This document shows, piece after piece, positions 10,939 through 21,476 of a DNA stretch of 64,000 nucleotides (positions within the stretch are counted from its first letter, which is position 1; the number at the start of each line of letters is the position of its first letter). The stretch spans positions 618,435,255-618,499,254 of the forward strand of contig NC_081409.1 in assembly GCF_030272615.1 (NCBI RefSeq), written 5' to 3'. The DNA comes from Cryptomeria japonica (taxonomy: Eukaryota; Streptophyta; Pinopsida; Cupressales; Cupressaceae). Position numbers and translations under genes: made by a program. The notes under the pieces were generated by a model, which worked only from the letters and a program-made list of their open reading frames with translations, was not told the origin of the DNA and did no database searches.

Positions 10939-11039
10939 GTTAATAAGGTTTTAATGCTTAAAGTTCTATAATATGTTAACAATTGATTCACCCCCCCCCC
11001 CCCTCTCAGTTGTTCACCGGTTATTTGAGTTGTCTAACA
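10939..11039 (+). repeat. 3' end of a Sirevirus-type LTR (fragment)
   Basis: TTGATTCAC, a run of about 13 C, CTCTCAGTTGTTCACCGG and a terminus GTCTAACA match the 3' ends of the copia-type LTRs elsewhere in this window (42450-42489, 48198-48238). No initiator-Met primer site follows, so this is a solo or 3' LTR remnant into which the Tat element inserted. Confidence 0.6.
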
Positions 11040-11218
11040 AATGTAAAAAATGTGGATGAGGACAACAACAAGGTGAAAGTGATATTAAAATTAAAAAAAT
11101 AAAAAATAAAATAAAAATAAAAAACCTTAGTAAAACATGGTAACCATAAAACTATAAAATAACATGTTATCAAACATGTTTTTTGATCATCAATGCAAGC
11201 ATAGAAATGCATATAGAG
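11040..11218. other. AT-rich stretch, nothing recognised
   Basis: A-rich sequence with runs of AAAATAAAAAT and no coding signal. Confidence 0.4.
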
Positions 11219-11968
11219 TATTATTTTGATTTTCGATTGGAAAAAATTTAGTTTTGATGGATATAGATTATATCACCACATGGACATGAAGTTGGACAAT
11301 GTGAAAGGAATAATTAGTTCCCTATAGAAAGGGAAGGTGAATGGTTGAGGACAGTTAGGAATGGATGGTTATTTAAGAGATATCAAACCATGAATTAAAA
11401 GGGGTAAATAGAGGTCGAAGGTTGGTTGGGTTAGAAGATGTGAGATAGGCCAGATGGATAGAATGGCCATGGAGGGGGAGTATGCCCCAATTTAAATGTA
11501 GAGAAAACCGACCAGTTTGAGAATAGGGAAACCCCATTACAGAATGGCTGCAGTATAAAGGCCAATGAGAAAAGGTCATAGAAGATCAATGTAGGAGGAA
11601 ATCGGTATAATGATGGAATTAAATGAATGGGGCGAAGAATTTGTGTAAAGTGAGATAGTAAGATCTTGAAGAATTAAATAGGTGGCATGCTTAGGAGAGT
11701 GGAATTCTGACAAAAGAACAATGAAAGAAGAATTGAGAGTCGAATGATAGAAGAAAGGTATGACTAGAATGAGAGATAGTATGGGCTTGACGATAAAGAT
11801 GGTGAGTAAAAAAAATGAGGTAAATTGATTAATATAGGTGGAAGGGTGACAAAAGCGATAGGAGCAGATTGGGCAAATGGGCTTAAGGCCAACATTGTAA
11901 AGAATTTTTTTATAAACTTGTAAACATCCTTGTGGAAGTTTGAATAAATAAATAAATAAATCATTATT

Positions 11969-11973
11969 GTTCA
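11969..11973. repeat. Target site duplication GTTCA (left)
   Basis: GTTCA immediately left of the LTR, matched by GTTCA at 16530-16534. Five bases is the normal copia value and fixes the element ends. Confidence 0.9.
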
Positions 11974-13078
11974 TGATGAATACTAAGTGGGGGGGTGAAT
12001 TAGTATGCCAAAAATCACTGTACTTAAACACTTTACTAGACTACCAATAAACCGATAAAATAGTTTAGCAGACAAACCAGTTAGCACACATGCAAACCAA
12101 ATAGAAAATAATGCATTCACCCACAGAAGCACAAACACCATAACACAAGAGATTTTGACATGGAAACCCAAATGGGAATAACCACGATGAGATGGAAATC
12201 ACAAGTAACTATCTGTAAAATAGGAACCAGACCGGTTAAGGTCATACAATGTTCTTTACCAAAATAGATCCTGTTAGGAATCTCAATCTCTGTTAGGAGA
12301 TAAGTCTGGTTAAGGACTACCTTGCTAGAGGATTTTAGATCCACAGATGTGAACCACCTTGTTAGAGGATTTACAAAAGGCTTTTGGGCCTACCCAGTTA
12401 AGGGCTTCAGACTTGTCGAAGATGTGAGTAATCAACAAGTGAGTGATCTAGCAAATAGCACAGATTGCTTGGTTAGATCCTTGATAGCTCGTTCCTAATG
12501 CATTCCAGTATTACTTCAATCTTCAACACATTCACACTCTCTCTAACTCATCAACCACCTTAAACCCTAGCAACAACCTAAAACCCTAGACATGATGACC
12601 TTATAAAGGAATCTGATTTCATGTTGGTCCAATAGGATTACAATACAATTTCCTAGGTTTAATGCATCTAGACATATTTGGTAACATGACACAAAAAGCA
12701 CTTTTAAAGTGTCGGCACTGCCAAACAATCGGTGGATGGTAACTCATCACAAAATGTCGGTTGGTACTTCATCACAGAGTATTACCGGTTCATACAAAAT
12801 ACCGGTTGCCAATTTGACAAAAATGAAGACTGGGAAATATGAGTTGTGCCACTTTGTTCCTTCATACTACTTGAGATCTTCGAACTGCTTGGGGTCTTCA
12901 TAGCGCTTCAGATCAGTAAACACTTTCTGCAAAACACCGATAGTCTAAAGACTATAATACATCATACCAGTTGGAACAAATACTGGTTGAGCTTTAACTT
13001 ATACATACAAAAGTGATCTCAAATCAAGTGTGTGTCCATCAATGACAATCACAACATCAATCATAAAAAATGCCAACA
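11974..13078 (-). repeat. 3' LTR of the minus-strand pol-less element
   Basis: Read on the minus strand it begins TGTTGGCA and ends TTCATCA, next to CTTAGTATTCATCA after a C run. It is 1105 bp and closely similar to 15442-16529. It carries the motif block at 12159-12187 that is conserved in other copia-type LTRs here. Confidence 0.9.
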
Positions 13079-13342
13079 ATCTGCCCCTTTGGCATTGATG
13101 ACAACACTTAGGAAAAATTTTGACATCTAAGTGTTTTACAACAAAAATATGCCATAATCAAAATTACTCGCCCTAAGCATATACACTAACCCTTTTGCAC
13201 AAAATACAATGTATACTACTTAACATGAAAGTATACATCAAAAAATTCAAAATTTATACTTCTCCCCCTTTGCCAACAATGACAAAAAAAATAATATTGT
13301 AGACCAACCCCTATTTTCATTTGGTATTAAAGTAATAAGAGT
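13079..13342 (-). other. 3' untranslated region with repeated polypurine tracts
   Basis: On the minus strand, CCAAAGGGGCAGAT lies next to the LTR, TTAGGGCGAGT is farther in, and TTGGCAAAGGGGGAGAAG is at about 13260-13280. Several polypurine tracts before the 3' LTR are a known Sirevirus trait. Confidence 0.7.
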
Positions 13343-14970
13343 TTATGACAATAAAGAATAAAACTTGTCAAAAACTGATTTAAAGTTCTGCAAAAATTGT
13401 TACATAGATAAGGACCATGACTCAAGTAGGGAGGTAGCCACTTCTTTCTCTATCTGCATTTGGGAGACCTGTTCTTCCATGGCATCTATTGTGCTCATCT
13501 CTTGAGTCACCGTTAAGGCATCCAAATTGAGATAACATTTCTGAAGTATTTGTAGGCATGGAAGTAGAACCTATTTTAGTTCCTACAAATCTCGAGTCCA
13601 GTTGCTAATTTCCAACTCTATTTTGGTAGAGTAGATATGAAACCGGTGAATGGTTTGCCCATAAGTTGTAAAAGAGTCATATGGTGGCTTGAAGGTGCTC
13701 ATGTATAACTGCAAGTTAGATTGTAGCTTTTGCTTTTGTACAAGCACATCATCACAGAAGAGATGGGGTTGGAAAATCTTACTCAGTAGTAGATTCCCCT
13801 CATCCAGAGCATTCCTTATGTCTTTTTGAGCTTTTTGCAGATCGGACTGGAGCTCATTTAGCTTCTTCACTAGGGCAATGTTGAGAGCCTTTTGATGCTC
13901 TTTCTTAGCATTTGCCTCTACTACCTCTTCTAGGCTCTGCACCTGATCATCCACTATGGTGCATAGTAGCTTCAATTGTGCCAGTGATGAATCAGTATTG
14001 GGGAGGTTTGTGCTAGGTAACAAACCGGTAAGAGTGTCCACCGCAGCTTGGATCACATCTTGCTCCTTCTTCCTTCTTACCACTTCAAGGCATTCTTAAG
14101 AAACCTTAATGCTTGGTAGCACCTCCATTTCATTTGCAAACTAAAGGTCAATAGGGCTGGTGAGGTCAGTCAGTTTGGCTTGATTACCAGTTACCTTTGG
14201 AGTCTCCATCTGAGTTCTTTTTGCTGCTTCTTCTTTCTCTTCTTCCTTCTTTTTCTTCTCTGCTTCTTTTTGCCACTCCTCTTCCTTTTCCTCCTTTTCT
14301 TTCTGCTTCTCCACTTCCTTTCTCTTCTCCTCTTCCTTATCCTCCTCTGCTTTCTTCTTCTCCACTTCCTTTCTCTTCTCCTCTTCCCTATCCTCCTCTA
14401 CTTTATTCTTCTTCGCTTCCTTTCTCTTCTCCTCTTCTTTATCCTCTTCTTCTTTCTTCTTCTTCGCATCTTCTTGTTTCTTTTTCTCTTCTTCCTCTTT
14501 TCTCTTTTCCTCCTCTTTCTTTTTCTTCTCATCCTCTTTTCTCTTTTCCTCCTCTTTCCCTTTCTCCTCATCTTCTTTTCTCTTTTTCTCCTCTTTCCTT
14601 TTCTCCTTATCTTCTTCCTTTTTCTTCTCCTCCGCTTGCTTCTTTGCTTCCTCCTTTTTTCCTCTGCTTCCTTTTTCTTTTCTACCTGTTCTGCCTGCTT
14701 CTCCTGTCCTATTGCTTCTGATGGTGTACCCTGAGCAACATCCTCTACATCCAAAGCATTGACATCAATAGTGTCTATAGGTTCAGTAACCGGGTTTCCT
14801 TCATTATCAAACACTTCATCCGGTTTTGTTATTGCCGGTACTTGCTCAGCCTTCTTGTTGCCTTGAAGCACTTTGTGCGTATGTACAATAGTTGTCATAT
14901 GCAGATGAGTGTCCTTTTCGACATCATCAATTCTCCCTTCTAATAACTAGAGTCTTCTCCTTCTAGTGAA
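13343..14970 (-). pseudogene. ORF2 C-terminal part of the minus-strand pol-less element
   Basis: Reading from 14970 down: a short acidic stretch (PINTIDVNALDVEDVAQ-like, near 14760), a long Lys/Glu/Arg-rich repeat (about 14680-14205), then a helical C-terminal domain (LEEVVEANAKKEHQKALNIA, QKDIRNALDEGNLLLSKI, YDSFTTYGQTIHRF) ending at 13343 with VFDKFYSLLS and TAA. The same order is present at 61525-62982. Stops and frameshifts break it, especially in the Lys/Glu repeat. I do not know the family; the sequence suggests an elongated, charged, largely helical protein. Confidence 0.7.
14205..14680 (-). repeat. Lys/Glu-rich low-complexity coding repeat
   Basis: A purine-only minus strand encoding runs of K, E and R (words such as KEEEKRKE and KRRKREKK depending on frame). 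Length and frame differ from the homologous tract at 61800-62100, as expected of a slippage-prone repeat. The opposite strand gives spurious Leu/Phe/Ser-rich frames. Confidence 0.8.
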
Positions 14971-15017
14971 GAAGAGTCCTTTATTTTGATTGATGACTTC
15001 AAAATAAAGGACTCTTC
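14971..15017. repeat. Perfect 19-bp inverted repeat at a deletion junction
   Basis: GAAGAGTCCTTTATTTTGA (14971-14989), a 9-base spacer, then its exact complement at 14999-15017. It lies where the ORF1 coiled coil joins the ORF2 segment in this deleted copy; only one arm has a counterpart in the longer relative (near 61487-61503). Confidence 0.9.
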
Positions 15018-15391
15018 CTTTTCCACTTTGCTCACATGGAGTTGAGCAGATAGGGCATTGATCTCTTGCTTCAGCTTGGAGATTTCATGATCTTTGTCTT
15101 TTACTAGATCTTCAGCTTTCCTCTAGTTCTCAAGCTCTTGGCACATTTGAATAGTCAGTCCTTCCAATTCTTTTCTCAGGTTGGAATTGGATTCATTCAT
15201 CTTTTCTACTTCTTGAATCAGGGCTTCCATTTCCACTTCATCAGAAGAACTATTTTCAGATAGCTCCATCAGTTTTTCAGCATGTTCTCTCCTTTTTTCC
15301 TGAGAGGCCTTATATTTGACCATAAGATCATCATAGGCTTGCTCAGACTAAGTGAGCCGATGAGTAAGTTCCCTCATAGTGTATTCCCCAT
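15018..15391 (-). pseudogene. ORF1 N-terminal fragment of the minus-strand pol-less element
   Basis: It starts at the ATG 15391-15389 (MG..YTMREL, with one G missing from a G run compared with 58158). In the main frame it has YKASQEKRREHAEKLMELSE, an acidic Ser/Asp/Glu patch, then a coiled coil (VEKMNESNSNLRKELEGL, KDHEISKLKQEI). It is cut at 15018, before any zinc knuckle, by the internal deletion. It is about 80% identical by eye to 58226-58540. Confidence 0.8.
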
Positions 15392-15422
15392 ATCTCTTTC
15401 CAAGTGGTTAGACTTATAGAAA

Positions 15423-15440
15423 GGTTGGCTCTGATACCAA
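15423..15440 (-). other. Primer binding site (initiator tRNA-Met)
   Basis: On the minus strand TTGGTATCAGAGCCAACC follows the LTR end TTCATCA after one base. This is the standard copia primer site, complementary to the tRNA-iMet 3' end. Confidence 0.9.
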
Positions 15441-15441
15441 T

Positions 15442-16529
15442 TGATGAATACTAAGAGGGGGGGGGTGAATTAGTATGCCAAAAATCACTATACTTAAGCA
15501 CTTTACTAGACTACTAGTAAATCGGTAAAACAATTTAGCAGACAAACCGGTTAGCACACATGCAAACCAAATAGAAAATAATGCATTCACCCACAGAAGA
15601 ACAAACACCATAACACAAGATATTTTTATTTGGAAACCCAAATGGGAAAAACCATGGTGAGATGGAACTCACAAGTAACTATTTGCAAAATAGGAACCAG
15701 ACCGGTTAAGGTCATACAATGTTCTTTACTAGAACAAATCCTGTTAGGAATCTCAATCTCTGTTAGGAGATAAGTCCAGTTAAGGACTACCTTGCTAGAG
15801 GATTTTAGATCCATAGATGTGAACCACCTTGTTAGAGGATTTACAAAAGGCTTTTGGGCCTACCCAGTTAAGGGCTTCAGACTTGTCGAAGATGTGAGTA
15901 ATGAACAAGTGAGTGATCTAGCAAATAGCATAGATTGCTTGGTTAGATCCTTGATAGCTCGTTCCTAATGCATTCCAACATTATTTCAGTCTTCAACACA
16001 TTCACACTCTCTCTAACTCATCAACCACCTAAAACCCTAGACATGATGTCCTTATAAAGGAATCTGATTTCATGTCGGTCCAATAGGATTACAATACAAT
16101 TTCCTAGGTTCAATGCATCTAGACATATTTGGTAAAACGACACAAAAAGCATCGTTAAAGTGTCGGCACCGCCAAACAATCAGTGGATGGTAACTCATCA
16201 CAAAATGTCGGTTGGTAACTCATCACAAAGTATTACCGGTTCATACAAAATACCGGTTGCCAATTTGACAAAAATGAAAATTGGGAAATATGAGTTGTGC
16301 CGCTTCATTCCTTCATACCACTTGAGATCTTTGAACCGCTTGGGGTCTTCATACTACTTCTGATTGGTAAACACTTTCTGCAAAACACCGATAGTCTAAA
16401 GAGTATAATACATCATACCGGTTGGAACAAATACCGGTTGAGCTTTAACTTATACATACAAAAGTGATCTCAAATCAAGTGTGTGTCCATCAATGACAAT
16501 CACAACATCAATCATCAAAAATGCCAATA
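15442..16529 (-). repeat. 5' LTR of the minus-strand pol-less element
   Basis: 1088 bp; on the minus strand it starts TATTGGCATTTTT (TG decayed to TA) and ends TTCATCA. It holds six ACCGGTT words, several of which are mutated in the partner LTR at 11974-13078. Confidence 0.9.
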
Positions 16530-16534
16530 GTTCA
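16530..16534. repeat. Target site duplication GTTCA (right)
   Basis: Partner of 11969-11973. Confidence 0.9.
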
Positions 16535-16782
16535 TTGATTGTTGATCTTGTTCCCTGGTTATTGTTTGATCTATTTATTCACTATAATTCTTGTTGCATA
16601 CATTTGAATATGTGTTTGTAATCTAAAACCTATCATTTTCCTAGACAAGCTCCTTTCACTGTTTTGATAGGAATTCTATAGAATATGGTTATTGTCTCAA
16701 ATCATAGCCTAGGTGTATGGGTGTGACCCCTCACGTGTAATCTTTGTATGAGTGTGTAGATGTGTGAGATTTATTGGCATCA

Positions 16783-17241
16783 TTTGTTATTAGAGCCCAA
16801 AAGATCTAGGCATGGAAATTTGGTTTGATTGATGTTCATACATTCTTGGAAGTTTGATGTTCATATATACTTGGAAAGTTTTATGTGTTGTAGATAGGGT
16901 ACCAATAGACTGGGCAGAGTAAAAAAAGAGAAGCCCTAGGTTAGGTCTTACAAAGAAACGAACCAAGGAAAGAAAGATGCAACAAAAAATGAAGTGATAA
17001 AGTACCAAAATAAAAGACAAGATGCAAACTTAGAAATAGAAATGGGAGATTTGAGAAGAGATATCAAGAAGTATAGGATTATGGTGATGGAATGGATGAA
17101 GGAGAGAAGCCAAAAATATGTTTGGGTTTGGCCAATGAGAAAGAAGATAAAGTGGCCTATAAAGGAGATTGTCAAGGAAAGAAGAAGGTATAAGATGTCT
17201 TCCATGAAGAGAGAAGATAGAAAAGGTTTGGACAACAGAAA
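16783..17241 (+). pseudogene. 5' internal region of the family 7 element, copy A
   Basis: It starts with the decayed primer site TTTGTTATTAGAGCCC, next to the LTR end at 16782. An open frame from 16994 encodes a very basic, helical peptide (DLRRDIKKYRIMVMEWMKER, KIKWPIKEIVKERRR) up to the insertion of the chromodomain element at 17242. The sequence resumes at 23550. No known domain is recognised. Confidence 0.45.
17237..17241. repeat. Target site duplication AGAAA (left)
   Basis: AGAAA just before 17242, matched exactly at 23545-23549. Confidence 0.88.
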
Positions 17242-18043
17242 TGAAGTAGTCATTGGTGAGGAGGGACCTCAAAGAGATCAATCCAGACCAGTTAGGAAGA
17301 AACACAATGAAAACACAAAGATAGGAGGGAGGCAATGGAAAATAGATTGTTTTATTGCATGAAAGTTGATTACATCCAATCGGTAGCAACTGGATTACAG
17401 CATACCGACTCACAAGCCTGGTAGAACATACATAATAGGTCACAACCAGGACCTTGAGTCTTAAGATCTATCTTGTATGCACATTATAGCTACTTTATTC
17501 TTTGATTGATTAAATTATAATGTGCAATTACAAATATATATATATTGATCCAAAGGATCCAGTCGGCCCAAAAGGGATCAAAACCCGAAGAACAAGACCT
17601 AATGTGTAAAATAAACAAGGTCAGCCTCTGCCAAGAGATTCCTTCGAAAAATCCAAAGGATGAAATGTAGATCATGGGAAAAGGTCGGTCATATGCCAAG
17701 GAATATTGAAATCAATGCCCAAGGCTCCGCAAGATTCGGAAGGGGGTTCTGGTAGATCACCAAAATAGGTCCAGGAAACTGATAACAAGAACTGTCAACT
17801 GGTAATATGAAACTATCAAGGAAACTGATAGTGATATCTTGTCAAAAAATGATCCAAATGCGATGCAGTCAAGAAACAAGAAAGATGATCAAGTCTTCAA
17901 GTAGAATCCAACTCCACAAGATCCGGTGAACCAAAACCGGGACACAAAAAGAAAAGCTGAAATTGCAAACAGAAAGAAAAACATAAAGAAAATGTTTTTG
18001 GTTGATGCAAGATTTATATGAACTGGGAGATACTCCTGCATCA
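17242..18043 (-). repeat. 3' LTR of the chromovirus
   Basis: 802 bp. On the minus strand it begins TGATGCAGGAG and ends GACTACTTCA. It matches 22704-23544 except that the AT dinucleotide run is only about 10 bases here (17531-17541). Confidence 0.9.
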
Positions 18044-18059
18044 TAAATTTGGGGTTATT

Positions 18060-18235
18060 GAATAAGTGAGCCTCTCATTTTGTTGGGGTTAGCAGAAAAC
18101 CAAGGTGGTCTACCTCTACCTAAGAAATCCAAGATGAATCTTCAACTGGTCTATCCTTCACTTCACAAGATACTCCTTATATTGACTGATCTGGGTAATG
18201 CACCTAATCCTATTGTCCAAAATCTCTTCAATCTA
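18060..18235 (-). pseudogene. Chromodomain at the integrase C-terminus
   Basis: On the minus strand, IEEILDNRI is followed by QYKEYLVK, then after a one-base loss KDRPVEDSSWIS. This is the chromodomain core (EEILDxR...YLVKWK...ED.SW) that directs chromovirus integration to heterochromatin. The missing base removes the conserved Trp codon. Confidence 0.8.
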
Positions 18236-19282
18236 ATTTGGTTCCTTCCGGGGCAACTGTTTCTCCAAGTCTGCAATATTGTCCTCACTGAATTCTGGTT
18301 CATGATACTCATGAAGATCCACAATGTTAAACATGGGTGAAATACTTAGACTAACTAGTAACTCTACTTCATATGCATTTCCAGAACTGAACTTCCTTAA
18401 AATCCTGCAAGGTACAAACTTCTTCATCTACAACTTTTTATAAGTTCCAACCAAGATTCTCTCTTTTCTCAGATATACCATCACTTCATCGCCAACTTCA
18501 AATTCCTTATGTATCCTCTTCTCATCTGTCTTCTCCTTATACTTGTTGTTCATGTCTTCCAAATTTTGCTTAACCTGAATATGCAAGGCTTCCATGTGAT
18601 CTGCAAAGTCTTATGCTTCTAAACTTCCCTGGTCTTCACTTCTAATGTGTCTTAATTATGATATACCTCTAGGATGCACTTTGGTAAAAATCTCAAAAGG
18701 TGTTCTTCCGATAATTCTATTCACTGAATTATTGTAGGAAAACTCTACTTATGCAAGGATCAAATCCCAACTTCCAAATTTTTCTCCCACTAAACATCTC
18801 AATAAGTTTCCCAAACTTTGGTTAACAACTTCTGTCTATCAATTAGTCTGTGGATGAAAGGTAGAACTGAACTTCAAATCTTTCTTCATCTTCTTCCAAA
18901 GTGTTATCCAAAAATAGCCAACAAACTTAATGTCTCTATTTGAAACTATGCTCTTAGGCAATCCATGCAATCTCACAACTTCCTTGAAAAATAGGTTTGC
19001 TACATGCAATGCATCTGATGTCTTCTTACAAGGTATGAAATGAGTCATCTTTGAGAATCTATCCACTACCACAAATATAGAGTCATTCCCTCTCGGTGTC
19101 TTAGGCAATCCAAGTAAAAAATCCATGCTTATATCCTCCCAAGGTCTTACCGGTACTGTCAAAGGTTTATACAATCCCACATTCTGACTACTACCCTTTG
19201 TAACTTGACAAACTCTACAACTTTGCACATATCTCTTAACATCCTTATGAATCTGGGGCCAAAAGTACTGCTCACTCACCAA
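18236..19282 (-). pseudogene. pol: Integrase of the chromovirus
   Basis: The zinc-binding part ends CRVCQVTKG; the core has SMDFLLGLP (first Asp present), [15 protein letters not shown], and IVSNRDIKF where the family has SDRD, so the second catalytic Asp is Asn (18938-18940). FHPQTN is followed by adjacent TGA and TAG stops in place of Gly-Gln, then TEVVNQSL with the catalytic Glu. The linker KKFVPCRILRKFSSGNAYEV, SISPMFNIVDL and EYHEPE at 18233-18427 leads into the chromodomain. It is inactive. Confidence 0.88.
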
Positions 19283-19593
19283 TGCTAATGTTTTGTCAAT
19301 ACCAAAATATCTAGCTAGTCATCCACTGTGTTTCTCCTTTATCATATTCTCCCTCATGGAACTCTAAGGTATGCACAATTGAACTCCTCTGAATAACATC
19401 CCATCCTGAATGAAATAATTCAACCACTTGCTTTTATCTACCATAACTGGTTCTCTGCATGCTTTCCAAGGTTCTACAAAATCTGGGTAATCATCATACA
19501 AGGTCTTCAAATCCTAATACTGTAACTCTCATCTCTATTTGCAAATTCCTTCTCCTACTCAATGCATCAACAACTTTGTTAGATTTCCAACTT

Positions 19594-20115
19594 CTATGCT
19601 TCAACACAAAGGTGTAACTCTACAATAATTCTACCCATCTCATGTATTTGATTCAACTTACTCTGACTGTTCAAATACTGCAAAGCTTGATGATCTCTAG
19701 ACAACACAAACTCCTTAGGCAACAAGTAATGTCTCCACTTCTTCAAGGCTTGAACTATGGCATAAAACTCTTGATCATACACTAAATATCTCCTTTGGGA
19801 ATTATTCAATTTCTCCCTGAAATAAGCTACTACTCTCCCTTCTTGACTCAAGACTGCTCCTATTGATGTTCCACTTGCATCACAATCCACTTGAAATACT
19901 TTATTTAAATCTGGTAAACCCAACACAGGTTGCTCAGTTACTTCTTGCTTCAAAAGTTCAAAACTTTTGTTTTCTCCGGTGGCCCACTTGAATTCCTTTT
20001 GATCTCCTCTCATGGTCTCAGTCATAGGGTTATAAATTGAACAAAAATTTCTGATAAACTTCTGATAAAAAATAGCCAATCCATGAAATGATCTTACCTC
20101 TCCAATGCTTTCCAA
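19594..20115 (-). pseudogene. pol: RT connection and RNase H domains of the chromovirus
   Basis: EVRSFHGLAIFYQKFIRNF and FKWATGENKSFELLKQ form the RT connection. RNase H follows: FQVDCDASGTSIGAVLSQEG, RRYLVYDQEFYAIVQALKKW and SRDHQALQYL, with the catalytic D, E and D in place. This frame differs from the RT frame upstream, so an indel separates them near 20120-20160. Confidence 0.88.
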
Positions 20116-20159
20116 TGTAGGTCATTCAACAATTGCTTTCACTTTCTAAGGGTCCATCT

Positions 20160-20989
20160 TCAAACCATCCTCAGATATCACAAATCCCAAATAGACTAAC
20201 TCATCCTTCATGAAAGTACACTTCTTGATAGTGATCAACAACTTTTCTTCTCTTAACTTCTGCTAAACTTATCTTAACTACAATAAACATTCCTCTTTTA
20301 TCTTACCAAAAAATTAGAATGTCATCCAAATACACAATAACAAACTTACCCAAGAATTTCTTCAATACCTCATTCATTAGCCTCATGAAATTACTTGGTA
20401 CATTAGTCAATCCAAAAGGCATCACCAACCATTCATACAATCCTTCATTTGTCTTAAATGCTTTCATCCCCTCATCTCCTTATCTAATCTCGATCTGATG
20501 ATATCCACTCTTCAAATCTATCTTTGTAAAGTATTTTTCTCCACTCAAATAGTCCATTATGTCATCCATCCTAGGAAAAGGAAATCGATATTTCACTGTG
20601 ATCTTGTTTATTGCTCTAGAATCAGTACACAGTCTCCACTCTCCATTCTTCTTAGGTGCTAACACTATTGGTACTGCACAAGGGCTCAGAGTCTCCCTGA
20701 TAAAACCTTTCTTCAATAGCTCCTGCACTTGTCTATTCAACTCTTCATTCTCGACCGGTGTCAACCAGTGTGCATCTTTGTTAGGCAAACTAGTTTTGGG
20801 GACCAAGTCCATGCAATGACTAATACTTCTCACAGGTGGAAATCCATAAGGTACATTAATTGAAATGATGTCTTCATATTCTATCAGCAAATCTTTTATC
20901 TCTTCTGGTTGTTCTCCTTCTGGTTCTGGTTTCTCAGTCTTCTTAGGAATTAAGGCAAAATACACATTCTCATGTCTCAATCCATTCAT
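20160..20989 (-). pseudogene. pol: Reverse transcriptase of the chromovirus
   Basis: GFPPVRSISHCMDLVP leads into the palm: NRQVQELLKKGFIRE, LAPKKNGEWRLCTDSRAIN (family MCVDYRALN), FPRMDDIMDYLSGEKYFTKI and DLKSGYHQIEIR. Downstream in another frame are the FGL..AP region (near 20400) and VYLDD (20321-20332). The upstream part is a single frame from 20989 to 20480. Confidence 0.88.
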
Positions 20990-21069
20990 GAATTTCCTTC
21001 AATCTACCAAACAGATAGTAGCATTCGTATAGACTTCATTCTTCAAAGATTCCTCCAAGGGTAACAATA

Positions 21070-21430
21070 TTTGCTTCATCCCATTAGCCAAACTAGTGTA
21101 TGCATTCTTCCTCCCTCATGTACTCCCTGTCTATCAAACTGCCAAGGTCTACCCAACAAAATATGACAAATTTCAATAGGCATAATATCACACAAGACTT
21201 CATCATGATAATTCCCAATTTTCAATTTCACCAAACATTGTTCACTTACTAACAACTTATGTTCATCCTGAATCCATGCTATCTGATAAGGCTTAGGGTG
21301 TTTCAATCTCTCCAATTGCAACTCATTCACCATCTCTTCTAAAACAAGATTATTTGAACTACCACTATCAATAACAAATTTGCAATACTTATCGGATACC
21401 TTACATCTAGTTTTGAATAGATTCTTCCTC
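21070..21430 (-). pseudogene. pol: Aspartic protease of the chromovirus
   Basis: KFVIDSGSSNNLV carries the DSG active site (near 21361-21369). It continues in frame 21333-21076 with HKLLVSEQCLVKLKIGNY, DEVLCDIMPIEICHILLG and RPWQFDRQG, the typical chromovirus protease tail. It ends before a frameshift into RT. Confidence 0.85.
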
Positions 21431-21476
21431 TATAAGGGCTCTTCATCTCCTCCCGTATGACACAAAGCTCTCCTCA

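Larger units (their letters stand above)
11974..16529 (-). mobile_element. Pol-less Sirevirus-type element, minus strand (internally deleted)
   Basis: Two LTRs (11974-13078 and 15442-16529) flank a 2.36 kb interior with an exact GTTCA target duplication. The minus strand shows an initiator-Met primer site after the 5' LTR, an ORF1 fragment, an ORF2 3' fragment and repeated polypurine tracts before the 3' LTR. The parts match the element at 56973-64000 but lack about 2.9 kb between the ORF1 coiled coil and the ORF2 Lys/Glu-rich region. There is no protease, integrase or RT, so it must have depended on another element. Confidence 0.88.
11219..16782 (+). repeat. Family 7 LTR, copy A, split by a nested element
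   Basis: 11219-11600 aligns with 56591-56970, for example the shared blocks GGTTGAGGACAGTTA, AATTAAAAGGGGTAAA and TTTAAATGTAGAGAAAA. The LTR then runs to 11973 (ending in AATAAATAAATAAATAAATC and flank), is interrupted by the element at 11974-16529, and resumes at 16535-16782. It ends GGCATCA before TTTGTTATTAGAGCCC, a decayed initiator-Met primer site. That makes it a 5' LTR of about 1 kb. Its 5' start is not preserved. Confidence 0.65.

Noticed and set aside
11576-12031. Hydrophobic minus-strand frames as an envelope-like gene
   Set aside because: They span the junction between the family 7 LTR and the nested LTR; no partner ORF or signal peptide is convincing.
14180-14734. Leu/Phe/Ser-rich open frames on the + strand that look like membrane proteins
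   Set aside because: They are the complement of the Lys/Glu-rich ORF2 tract; the same happens at 61678-62246 on the minus strand.
15421-15480. Long G and C runs (15457, 10990, 42455, 48203) as assembly errors
   Set aside because: They occur at the same place near the LTR 3' ends in several families, so the run itself is real, though its exact length may be uncertain.
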